A stretch of DNA of 8,547 bases from Treponema sp. (GCA_031288575.1 JAITRD010000207.1:1-8547), one strand, 5' to 3'. Shown: positions 1 through 7,895, counted from the first letter of the stretch. The notes: generated by a model from the letters alone, not told the origin. Translations and numbers: made by a program.

Positions 1-100
1 GCAAAGGGGAGGTAGTAAAAGCCTTAATCATAACCGCCGTTGTGTTTTTTCGTTTCCGTCACCCCTCCCTCATCCAGAAAACCCTCTTCCCCCCAAAAAG

Positions 101-117
101 GGCCGTCCTTTACGGCC
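101..117 (-). other. Small hairpin in element copy 1
   Basis: GGCCGT (101-106) and ACGGCC (112-117) form a perfect 6-bp stem with a 5-nt loop, CCTTT. Copy 2 has a differently paired but co-located hairpin at 8155-8171, so a short stem at this site seems a shared trait of the element. Confidence 0.45.
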
Positions 118-142
118 TAAACCCGCAAACGGAACAATAAGG

Positions 143-274
143 CCGGCCGGGCGAGAAAAATCCTCAGGGGGATACTTGACCGAAGCTTTGCACCATCGGA
201 CCCTCAAGGATAAGGACAAAACCTCCTGGTGCAAAGCAAGCGTAGCCCCCGGGGGATTTTTCCCGCCCAGCCGG
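143..274 (-). other. Long stem-loop of element copy 1
   Basis: Arms 143-175 and 242-274 are complementary over 33 positions: 28 Watson-Crick pairs, two G-U wobbles if read as RNA from the minus strand, and three mismatches. The 66-nt loop holds a second perfect 11-bp stem, 185-195 (GCTTTGCACCA) with 227-237 (TGGTGCAAAGC). The same nested design sits at the same place in copy 2 with coordinated base changes in both arms. No U-tract follows, so it is not a normal intrinsic terminator. Confidence 0.75.
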
Positions 275-345
275 TTATTTTTGTTACGCTTCAATATTTA
301 GCGATAAAAGTAAATGCCGGAGCCCGGGCCGCCGGAGCCCGATTA

Positions 346-374
346 TTGAACACTTTATGACAATAGGCTATATT
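346..374 (+). promoter_or_regulatory. Predicted sigma-70 promoter for valS
   Basis: TTGAAC (346-351, 4/6 match to TTGACA) and TATATT (369-374, 5/6 match to TATAAT) are separated by exactly 17 nt. Transcription would start near 381, leaving a leader of about 14 nt that contains only the ribosome binding site. The -35 hexamer is the last part of the terminal sequence of element copy 1, so the element appears to donate half of the promoter. This is a prediction from spacing and consensus only. Confidence 0.5.
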
Positions 375-394
375 CACTATATTGAGGAGATCCC

Positions 395-3154
395 ATGAAG
401 GCTATTGAGCTGGCGAAGGCCTACGATCCGAAACTTTTTGAAGATCGTGTTTATTCCCTGTGGAAAGAGTCCGGGGCTTTTCAGCCTAAAGAGGGGAAGG
501 GCGCTCCCTATGTTATTGTTATTCCCCCCCCCAATGTAACGGGGGTACTCCACCTGGGGCACGGCCTTAATATTAACCTTCAGGATATTGTTATCCGCTT
601 CCACCGCATGCGGGGAGAGCCCACCCTTTGGGTGCCGGGCACGGACCACGCGGGGATCGCCACTCAAAATGTGGTGGAAAAACAGCTCAAAGCCAAGGGT
701 TTAAACCGGCATCAATTGGGGCGGGAAAAATTTGTGGAAACCGTCTGGGAAGTCAAAAAGGAACACCACGAGGTCATTTCCCGGCAGATCGCCCGGATGG
801 GGGCCAGCGTAGACTGGTCCCGGGAACGGTTTACCATGGACGAGGGGCTTTCCAAAGCGGTCCGGGAGGTTTTTGTCGCCCTCTATGAGCGGGATCTCAT
901 ATACAAAGGGAATTATCTGGTCAATTGGTGCCCTTCCTGCGGGACCGCCCTGGCGGACGACGAGGTGGAGCATGAGGATCTTCCGGGAATGATGTACCAT
1001 CTCCGTTATCCCCTTGCCGGCGGCCCGGGGGAAGCCTCCCCCGGCTTTATAGAACTTGCCACTACCCGGCCCGAAACCCTTTTGGGGGATACCGCGGTGG
1101 CGGTACACCCCGAGGATGACCGTTATGCCTCTTTAATAGGCAGGGAGGTTCTCCTCCCGTTAACCGGAAGGACTATCCCGGTGGTGGCGGATGCCTATGT
1201 GGATCGGGAATTCGGCACCGGAGTGGTAAAGATAACCCCCGCCCATGATCCTAACGACTGGGAGGTGGCCCGACGCCAGGGGCTCCCGGTCATCAATATC
1301 CTCAATCCGGATGGGACCCTTAACAATGAGGCCCCTCCCAAGTACCGGGGAATGACCGTCATGGCGGCCCGGGAAGCGGTTTTGGCCGATCTCAAAGCCG
1401 GGGGATTTTTTATCAAAGAGGAACCCATCACCCATGGGGTAGGGCATTGTTACCGCTGCCATACGGTGATTGAGCCCTTCCTTTCGGAACAGTGGTTTGT
1501 CCGGATGAAGCCCATGGCGGAAAAAGCCCTGGCGGCTTGGGAACGGGGGGAGATCATTTTTTATCCCCGGAAATGGGAAAATACCTACCGGCAATGGCTG
1601 CTCAAGATCCGGGACTGGTGCATCAGCCGCCAGCTTTGGTGGGGGCACCGGATTCCGGCCTGGTATTGCCGGGACTGCGGGAAAACCTCGGTTTCCCGGG
1701 AGGATCTTACCCGCTGCCCCCACTGCGGGAGCGGGGCAATTGAACAGGACCCGGACGTGCTTGATACCTGGTTTTCGAGCTGGCTCTGGCCCTTCAGCAC
1801 CCTGGGCTGGCCGGAAACTTCCCCGGAGGACGCGGTTTCCCCTAATGCGGCGGATCCCCGGGGCGCCGGCGCTTCCTCCCCCGGCGCCGGGTTTGACAAA
1901 AAGGACTTTAACCGTTTTTACCCCACCACCGCGCTGGTAACCGGCTACGATATTATTTTCTTTTGGGTGGCCCGGATGATCATGGCCGGGCTGGAGTTTA
2001 CCGGCAAGGTTCCCTTCCGGGATATCTACATCACCGGGCTTCTCCGGGACAAACAGGGCCGGAAGATGAGCAAAAGCCTGGGAAACGGCATCGATCCCCT
2101 GGAACTGGTGGAGGATTACGGTGCCGATGCCCTCAAATTTACCCTGGCTTTCCTCTGCGCCCAGGGGCAGGACATCCTTATGGACAAGGAATCCTTTAAG
2201 CTGGGTTCCAAATTCGCCAACAAAGTCTGGAACGCCAGCCGGTATATCCTGATGAACCTGGAGGGCCGGACCTTAAGGGAAAATCCCGGCCTGCTCCCGG
2301 CGGATCGCTGGATTTATTCCCGGCTGAACGGGGCCGCCAAAACTATGGAGGAGGCCTTCCTTTCTTACCGCTACAATGACGCCGCTCAAAGGGCCTATGA
2401 ATTTTTTTGGAACGATTTTTGCGACTGGTATGTGGAGGCGACCAAGCTTTCCATGAGGGAAGGGGACGAGGCCGAAAAAGACCGGGCCGCCGCGGTGCTC
2501 CTGGATGTGCTTGCCGAATCCCTGCGGCTGCTCCATCCCCTTTTGCCCTTTGTGACCGAAGAGATATACGGCAAACTTCCCCCTGCCCCGAAACCGGAGG
2601 GGGATTTGCCCCCGCGGCTTCTGATAAACGCCCCCTATCCCCGTTATGACCCGGACCGGGAAGACCTGGAGGCGGAAGGGAATTTTGCTTTTCTTCAGGA
2701 ACTGGTTAGGATGGTACGGACCCTGCGGAGCGAATGTACTATCCCCCCGGATAAGAAGGTCCGGGTGCTGGTTCATTTGGGGCCGGATAAGGATCAGGGC
2801 CTTTTCCTCCGGGATAACCGGGGGCTTGTTAAACTCTTGGCGGGCATCGGGGACCTGGAATTGGCGGAGGCCCCCGAATTTTCCCGGCCGGCCGGCTCCA
2901 TCGGCCTGGTGGGTTCCGGCTTTGAAGCCTTTGTATATATTGCCGAAGCGGCGGATCTGGATTTCTTAAAGCAAAAATTTGCCAGGGATATCGAAAAGGA
3001 CAGGAAATTTATCACCGGCCTTGAGGCGAAATTAGGGAACAAGCAATTTCTCCAAAATGCCCCCCCGGAACTGGTGTCGGCGGAACAGGTGAAATTAGAG
3101 GATGCCCAAAAACGGACAAAAAAACTTGAATCCTATATCCGGGATATGGCCTAA
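395..3154 (+). CDS. valS: Valyl-tRNA synthetase
   Basis: This class I aminoacyl-tRNA synthetase joins valine to tRNA-Val in the cytoplasm, using ATP, and edits mischarged threonine. The 919 residues fit the family (about 880-950). Signature motifs are PPPNVTG then HLGH at residues 44-56, the editing-domain TTRPET at 223-228, WWGH at 415-418, and KMSKS at 557-561. A zinc ribbon is seen as C425-x2-C428 and C441-x2-C444, with further CxxC pairs in the editing region. An anticodon-binding domain follows (from about 640), and the last 65 residues form the lysine- and glutamate-rich coiled-coil arm typical of ValRS. The ATG at 395 has GAGGAG at 384-389, 5 nt upstream. One oddity is an extra low-complexity Ala/Gly/Pro/Ser segment at about residues 472-504, just before the conserved FYPTTALVTGYDIIFFW region. 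The HD-domain gene starts 34 nt after the stop and is probably co-transcribed. Confidence 0.98.
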   Translation: MKAIELAKAYDPKLFEDRVYSLWKESGAFQPKEGKGAPYVIVIPPPNVTGVLHLGHGLNINLQDIVIRFHRMRGEPTLWVPGTDHAGIATQNVVEKQLKAKGLNRHQLGREKFVETVWEVKKEHHEVISRQIARMGASVDWSRERFTMDEGLSKAVREVFVALYERDLIYKGNYLVNWCPSCGTALADDEVEHEDLPGMMYHLRYPLAGGPGEASPGFIELATTRPETLLGDTAVAVHPEDDRYASLIGREVLLPLTGRTIPVVADAYVDREFGTGVVKITPAHDPNDWEVARRQGLPVINILNPDGTLNNEAPPKYRGMTVMAAREAVLADLKAGGFFIKEEPITHGVGHCYRCHTVIEPFLSEQWFVRMKPMAEKALAAWERGEIIFYPRKWENTYRQWLLKIRDWCISRQLWWGHRIPAWYCRDCGKTSVSREDLTRCPHCGSGAIEQDPDVLDTWFSSWLWPFSTLGWPETSPEDAVSPNAADPRGAGASSPGAGFDKKDFNRFYPTTALVTGYDIIFFWVARMIMAGLEFTGKVPFRDIYITGLLRDKQGRKMSKSLGNGIDPLELVEDYGADALKFTLAFLCAQGQDILMDKESFKLGSKFANKVWNASRYILMNLEGRTLRENPGLLPADRWIYSRLNGAAKTMEEAFLSYRYNDAAQRAYEFFWNDFCDWYVEATKLSMREGDEAEKDRAAAVLLDVLAESLRLLHPLLPFVTEEIYGKLPPAPKPEGDLPPRLLINAPYPRYDPDREDLEAEGNFAFLQELVRMVRTLRSECTIPPDKKVRVLVHLGPDKDQGLFLRDNRGLVKLLAGIGDLELAEAPEFSRPAGSIGLVGSGFEAFVYIAEAADLDFLKQKFARDIEKDRKFITGLEAKLGNKQFLQNAPPELVSAEQVKLEDAQKRTKKLESYIRDMA

Positions 3155-3188
3155 AACGCCTTAAGGCTTTGCAAAACAAGGGACGATC

Positions 3189-3737
3189 ATGACCACCGAG
3201 GAAATGTTACGCTTAAAGGGCACCCACCTTGCCCCCTATATACAGCTTGCCACGGTCCTTATCGGGAAGACCCGGGAAGGGGGGGGCAATATGTTCCGGC
3301 ACCAACTGGATACCATGGCGACCTTGATTGACTACGGGTATATTGATTCGGTTATTCTCAAGGCGTCGGTGATCCACGACGTGCTTGAGGACATCCCTGA
3401 TTTTAACCATAACCTGATCACCTCCATCGACTATGAAAGCCCCGCGGTATATGATCTGGTGCTGGAGGTTACCCGGTTTCCCGGGGAGACCAAGGCGGAA
3501 TTTCTTACCCGGATCCTGGAGGCCGGCTCCCGGAACGCCAAGGTCCTCAAAGTGGCGGACCGGATCTCCAACATGATCTCCCTCGGCTTTGTGATAAACT
3601 CTGAATTTATTAACCGTTATACCGAAGAAACGGTCCGGTATATTTTCCCCATTGCCGAAGAAGCGGATAAGGCCATGTTTGCGGAACTCCAGTCTCTGGT
3701 AACATCCCGCCGGAAGTATGTCCTGGCCTTGTCCTAG
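3189..3737 (+). CDS. Small HD-domain phosphohydrolase, likely (p)ppGpp hydrolase-like (SAH/MESH1 type)
   Basis: This is a 182-residue single-domain protein, the usual size of small alarmone hydrolases. Metal-binding and catalytic positions of the RelA/SpoT HD domain are present in order: H38 (in FRHQL), H63-D64 and E67-D68 (in HDVLED), and D124 with N128 (in KVADRISN). The spacing (about 25 residues from the first His to HD, 60 from HD to the last Asp) closely fits what I recall of MESH1. There is no synthetase, TGS or ACT domain, so it would only degrade alarmone, if that is its substrate. It could also act on another nucleotide, since HD proteins vary. The start is ATG with AAGGGA at 3178-3183, 5 nt upstream. 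It follows valS by 34 nt, which suggests co-transcription and a link between tRNA charging and the stringent response. It ends 11 nt from the convergent MATE gene. Confidence 0.8.
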   Translation: MTTEEMLRLKGTHLAPYIQLATVLIGKTREGGGNMFRHQLDTMATLIDYGYIDSVILKASVIHDVLEDIPDFNHNLITSIDYESPAVYDLVLEVTRFPGETKAEFLTRILEAGSRNAKVLKVADRISNMISLGFVINSEFINRYTEETVRYIFPIAEEADKAMFAELQSLVTSRRKYVLALS

Positions 3738-3748
3738 GCCGGACGGTT

Positions 3749-5083
3749 TTAGATTACCCGTTTTTCCCGCCACCTGCCGCTTTTCCAGCGTATGATAAAA
3801 CAGCTTGCCCGGGCAATCCATTCGCCTACCATAGAAATCCAGACGCATACCACTCCCACCCCGAATTTCCAGGCCAAAAGGTAGGCTACCCCCACCCGGA
3901 TAAACCACATGGCCAGGCTTGCGGCGATCATGGTGAATTTGCCGTCCCCCGCCGCCCGTAAGGCAAAGGGAAGGCAATAGGCGGGGATCCAGATAAGGAT
4001 AGCGGCGGTACAAAAAATGGTGCCGCAGAGGGAGGCGACGCGCAAACTCTCCTCGGACAGGGCAAAAAGGCGGAAAAAGGAGGGCATTAAAATAATAATG
4101 AGGATGTTAAATGAACCCATCATGAGGTAATTAAACCCAATGAGTTTGCGGGTGTAATAGCGGGCGTTATCGAATTCCCCGGCTCCCATGCATTGGCCTA
4201 CCACGGTAAGCAGGGCCATGGCAATGGCTAAACCCGGCAGGTTTCCAATAGTCATGATAATGGTAGCGATGGCATTCCCCGCGATAGCCGCGGTGCCGAA
4301 GGTGGAAACCAGGCGGGCCAAAAAAAGTTTTCCCACCTGGAACATGGCCCCTTCAACCCCGTTCGGAATTCCCACCCGGAGTATGCTGCGGATAATGCCG
4401 GGCATTATTTTGACCCGGCTAATTCCCCGGATATGAACCGGTATATTCCGGGACCGGTAAAGGAGGAAAAGGATAAGCGCCGCCGCTATTCCCCGGCTGA
4501 TGAGGGTGGAAATTGCCGCTCCGGCAACCCCCCATTGGAAGGTAAAGATAAAGAGGGCGTTTCCCCCCACATTCAGGATATTCACCAGCAGGGAAATCCA
4601 CATACCGGTACGGCTGTTTCCCATGCTGCGGAAAAGAGCGGAACCTGCCGCGTTAAGGGCAAGCAGGGGGTAACTTATGGCGGAGAACAGGAGGTAAATT
4701 TCCGCGTTGGCCATGATCCCCGGATCAATATGGCCGTAAATTAAACGCAAAATATGGTTCCGGGTTAAAAGGGTGCCGATCATTAAAAGCAGGGATATAA
4801 AAAAGACCGCGTAAATGAGCTGTTTTGCCCCGTTGGAGGCGTTTTCAGGATCATTCCTGCCAAGGTATTGGCTGCACACCACCGCGCCCCCGGTGGTCAG
4901 GGCGGTAAAAACATTCACCAGCAGTACGTTGATAGAATCCACCAGGGAAACGCCCCCGACCGCCTCCTCCCCCAAAACGGCGACCATGACCGTATCCACA
5001 ATCCCCAATAAAACGATGAGAAGCTGATCGATGATAAGGGGCCAGATCAGTTGCAAAAGCCCTTTGTTGGTCCACGCGGTCAA
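3749..5083 (-). CDS. MATE-family multidrug efflux transporter
   Basis: Inner-membrane exporter of the MATE family, which expels cationic drugs and metabolites in exchange for Na+ or H+. The protein is almost wholly hydrophobic, with about 12 predicted membrane spans in two related halves. Its N-terminal stretch (LIWPLIIDQLLIVLLGIVDTVMVAVLG) and the later VVCSQYLGRNDPENA have the family pattern W-P-(x)n-VDT-M-(x)n-LG followed by a QYLG(R/A) motif with an acidic residue after helix 3. Two TTG codons can start it: 5143 would overlap traB by 38 nt and has a poor ribosome binding site, while 5083 has GGAAAGGCGGG ending 7 nt upstream, gives 444 residues, and leaves a 22-nt gap. I chose 5083. It is the third gene of the TPR-traB-MATE operon. 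The substrate cannot be told from sequence. Confidence 0.93.
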   Translation of the reverse strand: MTAWTNKGLLQLIWPLIIDQLLIVLLGIVDTVMVAVLGEEAVGGVSLVDSINVLLVNVFTALTTGGAVVCSQYLGRNDPENASNGAKQLIYAVFFISLLLMIGTLLTRNHILRLIYGHIDPGIMANAEIYLLFSAISYPLLALNAAGSALFRSMGNSRTGMWISLLVNILNVGGNALFIFTFQWGVAGAAISTLISRGIAAALILFLLYRSRNIPVHIRGISRVKIMPGIIRSILRVGIPNGVEGAMFQVGKLFLARLVSTFGTAAIAGNAIATIIMTIGNLPGLAIAMALLTVVGQCMGAGEFDNARYYTRKLIGFNYLMMGSFNILIIILMPSFFRLFALSEESLRVASLCGTIFCTAAILIWIPAYCLPFALRAAGDGKFTMIAASLAMWFIRVGVAYLLAWKFGVGVVCVWISMVGEWIARASCFIIRWKSGRWREKRVI

Positions 5084-5105
5084 TGATATTCCCGCCTTTC
5101 CGGCG

Positions 5106-6308
5106 CTATTTTGCCAAAAGCCCGGCCAGGGCGGGTATGGCAATAAAGTTGCCTATGGCCCCGCCCAGGGAGGAAAGGAAAAATACCAGGAGGGCCCGGA
5201 TGATCCGGTTCCGGTAGATGCCCCTGAGGCTGGATACGTCGTCAATGATGTTTTGGGCGTCCGCTACCCGGGGCTTCCGCAGGGCGGCTTCGGTGATTCC
5301 CGAAAAAAGCCCCACCCCGATAAAGGGATTGAGGGTTGCCACCGGGGCGCCTAAAAAGGCAACCAGCACGGACAAGGGATGCCCCAGGGCGAGAATGGTC
5401 CCCAGGGCGGCCAGGGAACCGTTAAAAAGGATCCAGCGGAGGAGCATCGCGGTACTTACCCCGGCGCCGGAACGGAAAAAACCCAGGAGGATCAGGGCAA
5501 AGATAAGCCCGGGGAAAATCCATCCCGCCGCCTTGGAAAGGAAACTTTTTGGGGGAATCCGCTCTAGTTCCGCCGTATCCTGCCCTTCTTCCCCGGCGGC
5601 GATTTTTTCCAGGTGGGCCTTAATGCCCTCCAGGTGCCCCGCGCCGACCACCGCCACAACCCGGTTGTTGCCGGACTGTCCCGCCGCGGCAAGCCCGCTG
5701 GTCCATATCTTTGCCGCCAGATACCGGTCCCGTTCATCAATGAGGGTTTCTTTAACCGGGGGGAGGTATTCGGCAAGTTCGGCCATCATGCGCCCAAGCT
5801 CGTTTTGTTTTTTGAGGTTTTCAATTTCTTCGGAATTTAATTTTTCCTTGGTAAAGGCGCTGGAAAGGAGGGTCGCCAGGAGTTTGCATTTGTTCCACAG
5901 GCCGCAGCGGGCCCAGGCCCGGCGCAGGGTGGTCCGGATTTCCCGGTCGCAGAGGGCATGGGGTATCCCCAGCTCTTCCGCGGTGTCGATGGCGGTTTTC
6001 ATCTCCGCCCCGGGCTTCACCCCTAGTTCCTGGCCAAGGCGGCGCTGGAACCCCGCGAGGACCAGGTTGACCATGAGGAGAAACCCCTTGCCTTCCCGGA
6101 AAACCTTGACCACGTCCAGTTTTTCCCAATTGTCCTGTTCGGTCATGGAGGAAAATCTTCCGGCGTCCAGCTCGACGCAGACAAGGCCGGCCTGTTTCTC
6201 CCGGATAACCCGGCCGACCTCTTCAATGCTTTCCCGGGAAACATGGGCGGTGCCGACAAGGGTAATTTCTTTTCCCCCCAGATGCAGGGTTATAAGGGTT
6301 TCGTTCAT
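5106..6308 (-). CDS. traB: TraB/PrgY-family membrane protein
   Basis: The 400 residues fit the TraB/PrgY branch of the TIKI/TraB/GumN superfamily. Conserved features are GTAH at 19-22 (in LVGTAHVSRES), the VCVELDAGRF block at 43-52, the DERDRYLA block at 191-198, and VVGAGHLEG at 220-228. The paired GxxH motifs are those thought to bind metal in this superfamily. Residues 1-250 are soluble; the last 140 contain roughly four hydrophobic helices (about 262-278, 284-308, 311-338, 367-398), the membrane anchor of the longer TraB form. In enterococci TraB/PrgY reduces endogenous pheromone activity, and TIKI relatives are peptidases, so a membrane-linked peptide-processing role is plausible but not shown here. 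The ATG directly follows the TAA of the TPR gene (no spacer), implying translational coupling. GAGGA lies about 13 nt upstream. The start of the MATE gene follows 22 nt after its stop. Confidence 0.88.
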   Translation of the reverse strand: MNETLITLHLGGKEITLVGTAHVSRESIEEVGRVIREKQAGLVCVELDAGRFSSMTEQDNWEKLDVVKVFREGKGFLLMVNLVLAGFQRRLGQELGVKPGAEMKTAIDTAEELGIPHALCDREIRTTLRRAWARCGLWNKCKLLATLLSSAFTKEKLNSEEIENLKKQNELGRMMAELAEYLPPVKETLIDERDRYLAAKIWTSGLAAAGQSGNNRVVAVVGAGHLEGIKAHLEKIAAGEEGQDTAELERIPPKSFLSKAAGWIFPGLIFALILLGFFRSGAGVSTAMLLRWILFNGSLAALGTILALGHPLSVLVAFLGAPVATLNPFIGVGLFSGITEAALRKPRVADAQNIIDDVSSLRGIYRNRIIRALLVFFLSSLGGAIGNFIAIPALAGLLAK

Positions 6309-7790
6309 TTAAAGATTCCGGTCCTCAAAGATCCACTCGCTAAGGCGCCACTCTATGATTCCCCGCCGGCCCAATTCTTTGATCAGTAAAAAGTACCGGG
6401 CCGCCAGGGCCGTATTTCCCCGGATGTCATAATAATTGGCCAGATAAAAGAGCATCCGGGACTTGATATCGGAATTTTTTTCCTGGTCTATCCGGATAGC
6501 CACGTCGTTATCCCCGGCAAGATCATGGTATAGGCGGAACATATACCATTCCAGGGTTTCCCGCTGGACCCTGCGCAGGGCCTGTTCCAGAAACTGCCGG
6601 GGATCGCCGATCTTGCCGGCCCGCATCCAGCTCATAGCCGCTAAAAGGGCATAACTTGATTCCTGGGGGGCATAGCGGTAAGCTTCCAGAAAGGCGTCCC
6701 GGGCTTCGGCCCATTGTTTTTTCCGCATTTTAAGCATCCCGAGCCCCTCGTAGGCAAAATAATATTCCGGGTTCAGCCTGATCAGGGCGGTATAATCCCG
6801 TTCCGCCCCTTCAAAATTTCCCAATTCATCCTGAATGCCGGCGCTGTAGATATAGGCGACAAAATTATCCGGGTCCAAAGCTATGGCCTGGGTAAATTCC
6901 TCCAGGGCTTCTTTCTTTCGGTTGAGGTCGAGGAGTACATTGCCCCGGTCGTAATGGATCCAGTAATCCCGGCTGTTCAGGTTTTTGGCCGCGTCCAGAT
7001 CCGCCAGGGCCCGGGCAAGGCGGCCCGCGTCCCGGTAAAGCCGGGCCCGCTCGCTCAGGGGCGCCACCCACTGCGGATAGAGGCTTATCGCTTTGTTGAG
7101 GAGGGCCTCGGCGTTTTTGGGATCCCGGGTGTACCTGAACACCCCGGCCCTGCCGATAAGGGCCTCCCGGTTTTCCGGTTCCAGGGCGAGGACCCGGTCA
7201 AAATAAGAAGCGGCGTTTTTAAAGGAGCGGTTCCGCAGGGCGATAGTTCCCAGGGAGGAAAGGGCCCCCGCATGGGCCGGATCTATTTTGATGATCCCCT
7301 CCAGGATGGCCCGCTGCTCCCGCTCCTTGCCCCCGGCGGCCGTCAGGGCGGCGAGAACAAAGAGGGCCTCGGTATTTTGGGGTTCCCCGGCAAGGATTTC
7401 GTCAACAAGGGCCCGGCTTTCGGCGAATTTTCCCCAGGAACTTAGGACCGAGGCTTTCAAAAGCCGCACCGGGACCAAGGCCGCGTCGGCGGCGTCCAGG
7501 GTATCAAAAAGCGCGACAGCCCCCTCAAAATCCCCCTTTTCCAGGAAGGCCGCTATTTCCGCCAGGACGGATTCCATGGTGGGGCGGGGGGGCGGTTCCT
7601 CCGGGGGCGGCGGTTCCGCCGGCGGGAGGACCCCGGGGCCGGCCTCTGCAACCGGCGGCGGCGGAGGTTCGGTTGAAGCGCAGGAAACCAAACCCGGCAG
7701 GATCAGCAAAACCGGCAAAAGAAAAAATAAATACCGGAGGCAAAGCATCAAAGATATTGATGGATGGACTTGCATAATTTCTTGAAGCAT
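6309..7790 (-). CDS. TPR-repeat lipoprotein with proline-rich linker
   Basis: A 493-residue predicted lipoprotein. Residues 15-36 form a hydrophobic signal followed by LVSC, so C37 would be lipid-modified. Residues 38-70 are a proline- and alanine-rich linker with runs of five and four prolines. From about 75 to the end the chain is tetratricopeptide repeats: eight consecutive 34-residue units from about 108 to 376 show the A/G, F/Y and P landmarks (for example ALDPDN, ALEPEN, RLNPEY). One or two looser units follow. TPR proteins scaffold protein complexes; the lipid anchor places this one at the envelope. The final 55 residues (LFYLANYYDIRGNTALAARYF) recall the C-terminus of NlpI, by memory only. 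Start choice is uncertain: ATGs at 7790, 7775 and 7748 all precede the signal and none has a strong ribosome binding site. It is the first gene of the TPR-traB-MATE operon. Confidence 0.85.
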   Translation of the reverse strand: MLQEIMQVHPSISLMLCLRYLFFLLPVLLILPGLVSCASTEPPPPPVAEAGPGVLPPAEPPPPEEPPPRPTMESVLAEIAAFLEKGDFEGAVALFDTLDAADAALVPVRLLKASVLSSWGKFAESRALVDEILAGEPQNTEALFVLAALTAAGGKEREQRAILEGIIKIDPAHAGALSSLGTIALRNRSFKNAASYFDRVLALEPENREALIGRAGVFRYTRDPKNAEALLNKAISLYPQWVAPLSERARLYRDAGRLARALADLDAAKNLNSRDYWIHYDRGNVLLDLNRKKEALEEFTQAIALDPDNFVAYIYSAGIQDELGNFEGAERDYTALIRLNPEYYFAYEGLGMLKMRKKQWAEARDAFLEAYRYAPQESSYALLAAMSWMRAGKIGDPRQFLEQALRRVQRETLEWYMFRLYHDLAGDNDVAIRIDQEKNSDIKSRMLFYLANYYDIRGNTALAARYFLLIKELGRRGIIEWRLSEWIFEDRNL

Positions 7791-7895
7791 ACAATATTTA
7801 GGGCTCTCTGAAAAGGCCGGTCTTTACGCTCAATCGAAGGGATAGAAAAGCCGCGGGAGAGCTGATAAGATTGCGCCAAGAATTGTTACGCCGCC
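7791..7895. other. Short intergenic spacer upstream of the TPR gene
   Basis: These 105 bases lie between the TPR lipoprotein start and the left end of element copy 2. They should contain the promoter of the leftward operon, but I see no -35/-10 pair with good consensus and spacing on the minus strand. No supported gene or known RNA is visible. Confidence 0.4.

Larger units (their letters stand above)
1..351 (-). repeat. Copy 1 of a structured dispersed element (inverted relative to copy 2, cut by the left edge)
   Basis: This non-coding stretch upstream of valS matches the reverse complement of about 7896-8270 almost colinearly. Shared identical blocks are 272-287 with 7962-7977 (16 nt), 231-243 with 8007-8019 (13 nt), 107-117 with 8150-8160 (11 nt) and 67-80 with 8183-8196 (14 nt). 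Diverged sequence of nearly equal length separates them. The outer end, 305-325 (TAAAAGTAAATGC then GGAGCCC), matches both ends of copy 2. The left edge (GCAAAGG at 1-7) corresponds to CCTTTGC near 8268-8273 of copy 2, so an estimated 50-60 nt of this copy, including its other terminal repeat, lies outside the window. No protein gene is supported in these bases. The family is not one I can name. A MITE-like mobile element and a structured RNA are both possible. Confidence 0.8.

Noticed and set aside
70..294. Short frame in element copy 1 sharing NKNNRLGG with a frame in copy 2 (7871-8095)
   Set aside because: Similarity comes from conserved DNA at the start of the hairpin arm. A one-base length difference shifts the frame after the shared piece, so the protein reading is not conserved.
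3158..3167. 10-nt palindrome GCCTTAAGGC after valS
   Set aside because: Too short, with no loop or T-tract. It is not a terminator, and the two genes are probably on one transcript.
3738..3765. Possible terminator between the convergent HD and MATE genes
   Set aside because: ACGG and CCGT could pair ahead of a T5 run, but a 4-bp stem with an 11-nt loop is too weak to call.
3213..4013. 266-codon minus-strand frame across the HD gene and the end of the MATE gene
   Set aside because: It is antisense to the HD gene and out of frame with MATE. Both of those are supported by protein family motifs.
5218..6312. 364-codon open frame on the plus strand
   Set aside because: It lies fully antisense to the well-supported TraB gene, has an Arg/Ser/Pro-rich composition typical of shadow frames in GC-rich DNA, and shows no known motif.
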